The notes under the pieces are model-generated. The model was not told where the DNA came from, did no database searches, and saw only the letters and a program-made list of their open reading frames with translations. From Citricoccus sp. SGAir0253 (GTDB taxonomy: Bacteria; Actinomycetota; Actinomycetes; Actinomycetales; Micrococcaceae): a stretch of 64,000 nt of DNA. The first letter of the stretch is position 1. The number at the start of each line of letters is the position of its first letter. The DNA lies in assembly GCF_005877055.1 (NCBI RefSeq), contig NZ_CP039424.1, positions 1,674,001-1,738,000 on the forward strand. The letters are read 5' to 3'. Both the position numbers and the translations under genes were made by a program. Shown piece by piece: positions 7,433-15,804 of the stretch.

Positions 7433-9901
7433 GTGACACAGGGTCATGCCGGGAGACGCCAGGATCCACCAGGAGGGGGCAGGGGAGGGGCGATGGCCCG
7501 TCGCGCGTCCGCGCGGACGGGGAGCACGGCCCTGCCGCCCGTGTTCTTCGATCCCACGGGCAAGCGCTGGCGCCGGATCCTCACGGTCCTGCTGCTGGGC
7601 ATGGCGCTGGTCAGCGGCCTCGGCGCCTGGCTCGTGGCCCAGGCCATGACCCCTCCCGCCGGGTCCACGCCGGTGGTCAACCAGGACGCGGACTACCCGC
7701 GGGACGTGCTCGCCACGGGCGACGCGGAGCACATCCCGATCCTGGGCACGGAGGCCAATCCCTTCTCCCGCATCGGGCTGGTCCGGGAGGTGGGAGGACG
7801 GACGGTCCTGCAGGACCCGTTCGGCGACGGGGTCCTCCGGACCCTGACGGCGGAGGAGGAGCGGACCGTGGGGGACAGCCCCTACGCCATGGAACGCTTC
7901 GGGGAGGTGCCGGACAAGACCCTCGTGCTGACCTTCGACGACGGCCCCGCCGAGCCCTACACGAGCCAGATCCTCGACATCCTGTCCGCCGAGGGCGTGC
8001 CGGCCACGTTCTTCACGACCGGCAACAGCATCGTCGAGCAACAGGCCCTGTTCCGGCGGATCCTCCGGGAGGGCCACGCGGTCGGCAACCACACCACCAC
8101 GCACACGCTCTGGGACGACTGGACGGTCCTGGACCGGGAGGAACTGATCGCCACCGACCGGACCATGCGTTCCGTGGCCCGCTACGAGTCGCGCCTGTGG
8201 CGCCTGCCCTACGGCGACCCCGACCGCCACCCCCGGCAGCTCCTCGAGGCCCAGCAGCTGGGGTACCTCCACGTGGACTTCGACCTCGACACCCTGGACT
8301 GGCGCGTCCACGGCGACGAGTCCGTGACCGTCCCCGAGCTCGACGGCGCCGGCCATGTGGTGCTGATGCACGACGGCGGCGGGGACCGCAGCCCGACCGT
8401 GGCCGCCGTCCAGGAGCTGGTCGACGAGGCCAAGGCCGCCGGGTACACGTTCACCACCGTGGACGCCATCGTCCCGGACGACGACCCGTCGGCCGCGCCG
8501 GTGGAGTCCGAGCTGGCCGACCACACGACCCAGGTGACGCTCTTCGGCCTGACGGTGGCCCCGGACGTGGTCATGTCCTGGCTGTTCTGGTTCGGCATCG
8601 GGTCCCTGACGCTGATGTCCGCGCTGTACGTGGTCCTGGCTCTGGTGGGGCACCGCCGGCAGCGGAGGCGGGCGTGGCGGCGGATCCCGGAGGAGGAGCT
8701 TCCCCTCGTCTCGGTGATCCTGCCCGTGTTCAACGAGGAGCCCGTGGTCGCCCGCACCCTGGACGCCCTGGCCGCGAGCGACTACCCGCACCTGGAGGTC
8801 ATCGCCGTGGACGACGGCTCCACGGACCGCACCCTGGAGATCCTGCGCGACGTGGCGCGGCAGTGGCCGCAGCTGCGGGTGCTCACCCAGGCCAACGGGG
8901 GCAAGTCCACCGCCATCAACCACGGGCTCATGGTCGCCGCCGGGCAGATCATCGTCACCCTGGACGGGGACACGCTGTTCGAGCCCCAGGCCATCCGGAT
9001 GCTCGCCCGCCACTTCCACGAGCCCGCGGGCGACCGCCCCGTCGGGGCGGTGGCCGGGCACATCAAGGTGGGCAACCGCACCGGCGTGCTCACGATGTGG
9101 CAGTCCCTGGAGTACATCTCCGGCATCTGCGTGACCCGGATGGGGGAGGGGGTCGCCGGGGCGATCACCATCGTCCCGGGTGCCTGCGGGGCCTGGAACG
9201 CCGAGGCCATCCGCGCCGCGGGCGGCTACTCCCACGACACCCTGGCCGAGGACGCCGACCTGACCATGACCCTGCAGGAGCTCGGCTGGGCCGTGGTGCA
9301 GGAGAACGAGGCGGTGGCGTACACCGAGGCGCCGGTGACGGCCCGGGGACTGGCCAGGCAGAGGCTGCGCTGGACCTACGGCAACCTCCAGGCGCTGTGG
9401 AAGCACGCCGGGATGCTGTTCCGGCCACGCTACGGCTTCCTCGGCCTGGTCGCCCTGCCCTACGCCATGCTGGCCACGGTGATCCCGCTGCTGTTCCTGC
9501 CCCTGACCATCCTGATGGCCGTCCTCAACCTCGCCGCGGGGAACTGGCAGCCCCTCGCGGCCTTCGGCGCCCTCGTGGTGGGCATCCACGCGGTCATCTG
9601 CGTCATCGCGATCTGGATGGTCCGCGAGTCGTGGACGCACCTGCTCATCGTGCCCCTGTACCGGGTCATCTACGAGCCGTTGCGCGCCTGGCTGCTCTAC
9701 GCCTCGCTGCTGCAGGCGCTCCGGGGACGGACGGTCGGCTGGTACAAGCCGCCGCGGACCAACACGGTCCTGGACCTGCGCAGCATGGGCGGCGCCGGCG
9801 GCTCCGGGGCCGCGGAGCCCACCGGTCCGTCGCCCTCGGTGGCCGCCTCCGGGGCGCGGAAGCCCGCCCGCGGGGACGGACGCCGGCGGACGGAGCCCTG
9901 A
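7433..9901 (+). CDS. Bifunctional polysaccharide deacetylase / family-2 glycosyltransferase
   Basis: The 822-residue membrane protein has an N-terminal helix at about 45-70. An extracytoplasmic NodB deacetylase domain spans about 160-345, with TFDDGP, HTTTH, RLPYGD and LMHDGGG, so the metal ligands and catalytic residues are present. A second membrane helix lies near 375-400. A processive GT2 domain follows (VSVILPVFNEE at about 425, DGD near 512, EDADL near 606, QRLRW near 643), with more membrane helices at the C-terminus. The GT2 part resembles PgaC/hyaluronan synthases. The protein could polymerise and export an amino-sugar chain and de-N-acetylate it outside. A GGGAGGAG site precedes GTG 7433; ATG 7493 also has a fair site and is the alternative start. 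Confidence 0.85.
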   Translation: MTQGHAGRRQDPPGGGRGGAMARRASARTGSTALPPVFFDPTGKRWRRILTVLLLGMALVSGLGAWLVAQAMTPPAGSTPVVNQDADYPRDVLATGDAEHIPILGTEANPFSRIGLVREVGGRTVLQDPFGDGVLRTLTAEEERTVGDSPYAMERFGEVPDKTLVLTFDDGPAEPYTSQILDILSAEGVPATFFTTGNSIVEQQALFRRILREGHAVGNHTTTHTLWDDWTVLDREELIATDRTMRSVARYESRLWRLPYGDPDRHPRQLLEAQQLGYLHVDFDLDTLDWRVHGDESVTVPELDGAGHVVLMHDGGGDRSPTVAAVQELVDEAKAAGYTFTTVDAIVPDDDPSAAPVESELADHTTQVTLFGLTVAPDVVMSWLFWFGIGSLTLMSALYVVLALVGHRRQRRRAWRRIPEEELPLVSVILPVFNEEPVVARTLDALAASDYPHLEVIAVDDGSTDRTLEILRDVARQWPQLRVLTQANGGKSTAINHGLMVAAGQIIVTLDGDTLFEPQAIRMLARHFHEPAGDRPVGAVAGHIKVGNRTGVLTMWQSLEYISGICVTRMGEGVAGAITIVPGACGAWNAEAIRAAGGYSHDTLAEDADLTMTLQELGWAVVQENEAVAYTEAPVTARGLARQRLRWTYGNLQALWKHAGMLFRPRYGFLGLVALPYAMLATVIPLLFLPLTILMAVLNLAAGNWQPLAAFGALVVGIHAVICVIAIWMVRESWTHLLIVPLYRVIYEPLRAWLLYASLLQALRGRTVGWYKPPRTNTVLDLRSMGGAGGSGAAEPTGPSPSVAASGARKPARGDGRRRTEP

Positions 9902-9903
9902 GC

Positions 9904-9925
9904 GCGGCCCCGGAGGAGGGGCCGC
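9904..9925 (+). terminator. Hairpin terminator after the deacetylase/GT2 gene
   Basis: A perfect 8-bp stem (GCGGCCCC / GGGGCCGC) with a 6-base loop begins 2 bases after the stop codon. There is no T tract, as is usual for high-GC actinobacterial terminators. It ends 8 bases before the dif site. Confidence 0.6.
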
Positions 9926-9933
9926 TCGATGCT

Positions 9934-9961
9934 ACTTGACATAATGCAGCTTATCGGCGCT
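9934..9961 (-). other. dif: dif site, XerC/XerD chromosome-dimer resolution
   Basis: Read on the - strand, this 28-base segment matches the published actinobacterial dif consensus as I recall it. The XerD-side arm TTATGTCAAGT is identical. The XerC-side arm ends in GCCGATAA as in the consensus, with differences in its outer two bases. The 6-base centre, GCTGCA, differs at two positions. The arms and spacing are 11-6-11. The site lies between genes and is far more AT-rich than its surroundings. Dif marks the terminus where XerC/XerD resolve dimeric chromosomes. Gene orientation supports this: genes right of here are mostly on the - strand, and the long genes to the left are on the +. Confidence 0.88.
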
Positions 9962-10070
9962 CTGGCCAAGGGTCCGGAGGGGGCGCGGGAACCGTGGGGT
10001 CCGGGCGCACCCCACCCGCCCGACGCGTCCACCGGTCGGCCCGCGAGGTGCCGGCACGGACCAGCCCCGC

Positions 10071-10472
10071 TCAGTACGTGCTGCTGCCCGTGGCCGCGGC
10101 GAAGACCACGACCAGGACGACCAAGATGTACAGGATGGCCAGCACGCCGAACCCGGTGCCGATCCACCCGAGGACCCGGCCCACGGTGGCATCGGCCCCG
10201 GCCCGGCGGGCCTTGTTGGCGTAGTGGATGGCCATCGGTCCGAACACGATGCCGATGGTCACCAGGGCCAGGATGCCGAACAGCATGGCGTACTGGGCGT
10301 CCTTCGCCCCGGGAGCCGGCTGCAGGGCCGGTGCATAGTAGCCGGGTGCGTACCCGGGGGTCGCCGTCTGGCCAGACTGGAGGGGCGGGTACTGGCCGCC
10401 CTGGGCGTACGGCGGCGGGGCGGGGTACGGGTACTGCTGCCCCGGGTGGGGCTCGGGGATGTCCTGGCTCAT
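10071..10472 (-). CDS. DUF4190-like two-helix membrane protein
   Basis: This 133-residue protein has an N-terminal half rich in Pro, Tyr, Gln and Gly (repeated PYP and PGY patterns). Two hydrophobic segments follow at about 60-85 and 100-125, with a short basic cytoplasmic loop containing NKARRAGADATVGRVLGW. This is the pattern of DUF4190 and related proteins of unknown function. The ATG at 10472 is chosen since the similar protein downstream also begins MS and GGAG lies about 9 bases upstream. A TAGCCT -10 box is at 10513-10518 (- strand), within a pair of identical palindromes. It is a paralogue of the product of 10707-11036; both lie next to dif. Function unknown. Confidence 0.75.
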   Translation of the reverse strand: MSQDIPEPHPGQQYPYPAPPPYAQGGQYPPLQSGQTATPGYAPGYYAPALQPAPGAKDAQYAMLFGILALVTIGIVFGPMAIHYANKARRAGADATVGRVLGWIGTGFGVLAILYILVVLVVVFAAATGSSTY

Positions 10473-10494
10473 CACGGTGCTCCGTTCTCGTGGG

Positions 10495-10557
10495 CCCACG
10501 TGGGCCGGTCGCAGGCTACCATGCGCCCGAGGCCCCCGGATCCCCCTCCCACGTGGG
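10495..10557 (-). promoter_or_regulatory. Promoter flanked by two CCCACGTGGG palindromes
   Basis: The 10-base perfect palindrome CCCACGTGGG occurs at 10495-10504 and again at 10548-10557, 53 bases apart (about five helical turns). Between them, on the - strand, lies TAGCCT (10513-10518), the probable -10 of the gene at 10071-10472. One palindrome therefore covers the start of transcription and the other sits upstream of the polymerase site. This is the geometry of a paired operator. The repeats and box are seen; the role is inferred. The remaining bases up to 10706 hold no gene I can support. Confidence 0.5.
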
Positions 10558-10706
10558 AGGATGCTCGTGTCTGGCCCCCGCGCGGCCCCTCTCCGGGCGC
10601 ATGCGCGGTCCCAGGCGGTCCGGCCGTCCCCGAGGCCCGGACATGCCGGGGGCGGCCGGCCCGGGACGGTGCGTCCCCGGACACGGCCGCCCCCGCGCGG
10701 TGAGGC

Positions 10707-11036
10707 CTAGTAGCCGCTCATGGCGAGGATGCTGCCCATCATGAGGAAGAAGATGACGATGGCCAGCAGCCCCCAGATCGTGTCGATCCAGCCCAGCACC
10801 TTGCCGGCCGTGGCCGCCTTGCCCAGCTTCTCGGCCTTGTTGGCCTGGATGATGGCGATGGGTCCGAGGACGAGGCCGAAGAAGAACAGGCCGAGGATGC
10901 CCAGGATGAGGGACATCTGTGCGGCCTTCTCCGCCTCCACCTGCTGGGCGGACTGGGTCATGTAGAACCCGCCGGGCTGCTCGGACGGGAACTGCTGGGC
11001 GGGAGGCTGCTGGAAGGACTGGTCGGAATGGCTCAT
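10707..11036 (-). CDS. DUF4190-like two-helix membrane protein (paralogue)
   Basis: This 109-residue protein has a Gln/Pro-rich N-terminus of about 40 residues and two membrane segments (MSLILGILGLFFFGLVLGPI and a C-terminal one near 85-107). A short loop, QANKAEKLGKAATAGKVLGW, aligns with the loop of the neighbouring 10071-10472 product. The two probably arose by duplication and may form a hetero-oligomer. AGGGGA lies a few bases before the ATG. TACGCT on the - strand (11083-11088) is a plausible -10 box. The gap to the next gene is 234 bases and holds that gene's palindromes. Function unknown. Confidence 0.75.
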   Translation of the reverse strand: MSHSDQSFQQPPAQQFPSEQPGGFYMTQSAQQVEAEKAAQMSLILGILGLFFFGLVLGPIAIIQANKAEKLGKAATAGKVLGWIDTIWGLLAIVIFFLMMGSILAMSGY

Positions 11037-11125
11037 GGAATCCCCTACGGTGTCGAGTGGCCGCCGAGTGCGGTCGTTCGACAGCGTACCCGCGCGGCCT
11101 CGCCCGGACCCCGTATTTCTCCTCG

Positions 11126-11464
11126 TCAGACCGCGTTTGACGGGCCGGGCCGCTTCTCCTCTAGCTGCGGGCCCATGGGCTGTGGGGACGATCGCTGCCG
11201 GCGCCGACCGTCACCGGTCCGGGCCTCGCGGATCGTCCCGACCGCCACCAGCTTGGCCGCCTCGAGCCCCGACTGCTCGGAGGCGTACTCCCCCGCCGCC
11301 CGGCACGGACGGTAGCTGTCCCCGCCGCCTGCCGACTCCCCCGGCTCGCCGCTGCCCGCGCGGACCCCGAGGGCCAGGAACGCGGGGTCCGGCGCGGCCA
11401 GGTGCTTCCCCAGGGCGGTGCCTCCCGGGCGCAGTGCCGTTCCGGTCCTGTCCTCCGGAGCCGC
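11126..11464 (-). other. Coding-like frame, 112 codons, continuing past the ABC ATPase stop
   Basis: Directly after the TGA of the UvrA-like gene (11467-11465) the same frame stays open for 112 codons, to a TGA at 11128-11126. The first 90 or so codons have high third-position GC. They read like protein, for example GKHLAAPDPAFLALGVRAG and later YASEQSGLEAAKLVAVGTI. GGAGG occurs a few bases after the stop codon, but no ATG, GTG or TTG follows in frame at a useful distance. It could be a stop-codon-separated C-terminal extension, a gene with an unusual start, or a decayed gene. I recognise no domain. No other gene is visible in the 428 bases between 11036 and 11465. Confidence 0.35.
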
Positions 11465-13864
<2,400 letters not shown>

Positions 13865-13952
13865 CCTGCCACGGCCCGGGCCCGGACCGCAGTCCCGGGA
13901 CCTGGCGGGACGACTCTGGCCAACGGCACGGGCCCGTGTGATCCTGTGGACC

Positions 13953-14633
13953 ATGGAGACGGATACCGCTGCCAGCTTCGACCAGACCACCGAACGCCTC
14001 CCGGCCCACCAGGAGGGGCCCCCGCCCCGGCCGCACGTGGAGGCCTACCGGGCCGCCTCGAACGCGCTGGCCCGCGTCTGCTCCCGGATCACCGACTGGG
14101 AGGCCCCGGGGCTCGGTGAGTGGACCGTCCGCGACCTGGCCGGGCACGTGGACCGGGCGCTCGTCAACGTCACCGCCTACCTCGAGGCCGGCACGGAGCC
14201 GGGGGCGCCGTTCGTGGAGGGGCCCGTGGCGTACTACCGAGCCTTCTGGGGCCGGCACGACGACGAGGGCGTCGCCGAGCGCGGCCGCCTCGCCGGGCAG
14301 GCCCTCGGCGAGGAGCCGGCCATCACGATCGAGCGCGACCGCGTGCTGGCCCAGGCCGTGGTGGACCGCACCCCGGACGACGCCCGGCTGCGCACGCCCG
14401 TGGGCACCATGACCCTGGCGGGGTACCTGCCGACCCGCACGTTCGAGCTGGCCGTGCACACCGCCGACCTGGCCCGCGCCACGGGGCAGGAGGTCCCCTC
14501 GTCCCTGGACGCGGCGTGGCCGGAGGTCATCCGCCTGGCCGCCGAGCTGGCGATCGAGAACGGGCAGGCGGTCGACCTCGTCATGGCCATCACCGGCCGC
14601 GGCACGCTGCCCGAGGGGTTCACGGTCCTCTAG
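13953..14633 (+). CDS. DinB-like / mycothiol-dependent maleylpyruvate isomerase-family protein
   Basis: This 226-residue cytoplasmic protein opens its domain with ASNALARVCSRITDWEAPGLG EWTVRDLAGH. The WTVRDLxxHv segment is the hallmark of the MDMPI N-terminal (DinB-like four-helix) family, and a later His in the FELAVHTADL motif completes the expected metal-binding set. Members use or modify mycothiol in detoxification; two mycothiol biosynthesis genes occur elsewhere in this window. Substrate unknown. The ATG at 13953 is divergent from the UvrA-like gene, 88 bases away. No good ribosome site is present; a degenerate GATCCT lies 7 bases upstream. Confidence 0.75.
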   Translation: METDTAASFDQTTERLPAHQEGPPPRPHVEAYRAASNALARVCSRITDWEAPGLGEWTVRDLAGHVDRALVNVTAYLEAGTEPGAPFVEGPVAYYRAFWGRHDDEGVAERGRLAGQALGEEPAITIERDRVLAQAVVDRTPDDARLRTPVGTMTLAGYLPTRTFELAVHTADLARATGQEVPSSLDAAWPEVIRLAAELAIENGQAVDLVMAITGRGTLPEGFTVL

Positions 14634-14651
14634 TCCGGGCCGGTCGTGGCG

Positions 14652-14657
14652 TAGCCT
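14652..14657 (+). promoter_or_regulatory. -10 box ahead of the ATC-start gene
   Basis: TAGCCT just after the stop of the DinB-like gene would give a leader of about 60 bases. That leader includes a GC-rich inverted repeat (GGCGCCCCC / GGGCGCC around 14672-14694) and ends at the AAGGAG site at 14706-14711. Confidence 0.4.
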
Positions 14658-14718
14658 GCGGCAGGGACCGGCCGGCGCCCCCACGGGCGCCGGGGACGCC
14701 GACCGAAGGAGCACCGTC

Positions 14719-15177
14719 ATCACCGCCGCACACTTCCGGGTCGGGGACCGGGTCGCCGTCCTCGCGGGCCACCGGCGCTTCCCCCGGGCCTCGTACGCGA
14801 CCGTCGAGCGGGAGACCCGGCACCACTGGGTGGTCGACGGCGTCCGCTACCTCAAGTCCACCGGACTGGAGGCCGATCCCCCGGCGTCGATGCCGCCCGC
14901 GCGGCTCGTGGGGGCCGACGACCGGTGGGCGGCCGAGCTCGTCGCGCGGCAGTCCCGCAGCGCCCTGCTCACCCGGCTCGAGGACGCCACCGAGCACCTG
15001 GGCGGCCACCCCGCCGACCGGGAGGCGGCGCTCGCCGTCCTGGAGGCGGCCCGGTCCTACCTCGCCGCGCTCGACGGGGAGCCGGCGCCGGAGGCCCGGC
15101 CGGTGCCCCGGGAGGCCCGGGCCACGGGGGTGCCGGACGCCGCGACGGCCCCCGAGGAGCACGGGCGCCGTCCCTGA
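14719..15177 (+). CDS. Hypothetical protein with probable non-canonical ATC start
   Basis: The coding frame (high third-position GC) runs from 14716 or earlier to the TGA at 15175. A perfect AAGGAG site lies at 14706-14711, yet the codons at the right distance are GTC (14716) and ATC (14719). The first ordinary start in frame is GTG at 14830, which would discard a well-formed N-terminus (FRVGDRVAVLAGHRRFPRA). I therefore place the start at ATC 14719, seven bases after the site, giving 152 residues. The N-terminal 50 residues look like a small beta-barrel (SH3- or KOW-like), and a helical segment follows at about 65-120. The tail is Pro/Ala/Glu-rich. Function not recognised. Confidence 0.6.
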   Translation: MTAAHFRVGDRVAVLAGHRRFPRASYATVERETRHHWVVDGVRYLKSTGLEADPPASMPPARLVGADDRWAAELVARQSRSALLTRLEDATEHLGGHPADREAALAVLEAARSYLAALDGEPAPEARPVPREARATGVPDAATAPEEHGRRP

Positions 15178-15199
15178 GGACGGCCTGGGCCGTCCGGAG

Positions 15200-15784
15200 T
15201 CAGCCCTCGGTGTGCAGGGAGAAGATGATGCCGTGCCCGCCCGGCCAGGTGGCCGTGAGCCGGCGCGCCTCGGCGAGGTGCTCCGATCCGGGGTCCTCTG
15301 GGCTGGCCACCACGCGGTGCACCTGCACGCGACCGGCCCGCTCGGGCGCCGGTCCCAGCACCGTCACGCTCACCTCGTTCGGCTCGTGGCCGATGTACTG
15401 GCCGTCCTCGGCGTACAGGTGGGTCTCGGCCTGCTGCTGCTCCCCCTCCAGGGCGCGCAGGAAGCAGGCGGTCGCCACGGGGTCGGCCATGGCGTCGTAC
15501 ACCCAGCGCCGGCCGAGCACGGAGTGGTCCACGGTGCCCAGCAGGTAGGGCTCGGCGCCCTCGAGGGGCGCGGCGCGGTAGGACAGCGGGACGTGGAGCA
15601 CCGCCTCCTGGCCGGCCCGCCGGAGCAGGTGCGCCTCGATGCCGACCTCGCCCTCGGGGTCGTCGAAGCGGTAGGCCCCGACCTTCTCGAGCTCACCCTC
15701 CCCGGACCAGGGCTGCTGGGACAGCCAGGAGCCGAGCAGGTCCATCTTGGAGGGAACGAGGGTCGCTTGGTAGACGGTCGCCAT
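15200..15784 (-). CDS. Maltokinase N-terminal cap-like protein, stand-alone
   Basis: The 194-residue protein begins MATVYQATLVPSKMDLLGSW followed by LSQQPW. It resembles the N-terminal cap domain of maltokinase (Mak_N_cap; CG0192-related proteins), with the recurring AVLHVPLSYR and LGTVDHSVLGRRWVYD segments. No kinase domain follows, so it cannot phosphorylate maltose itself; it may bind a sugar or a partner enzyme. It is acidic, without signal peptide or membrane helices. A TAGACT box on the - strand (15792-15797) lies 7 bases before the ATG, so the mRNA is probably leaderless and the start well supported. It lies convergent with the ATC-start gene. Confidence 0.7.
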   Translation of the reverse strand: MATVYQATLVPSKMDLLGSWLSQQPWSGEGELEKVGAYRFDDPEGEVGIEAHLLRRAGQEAVLHVPLSYRAAPLEGAEPYLLGTVDHSVLGRRWVYDAMADPVATACFLRALEGEQQQAETHLYAEDGQYIGHEPNEVSVTVLGPAPERAGRVQVHRVVASPEDPGSEHLAEARRLTATWPGGHGIIFSLHTEG

Positions 15785-15804
15785 GCGGGCCAGTCTACGG
15801 GCGG

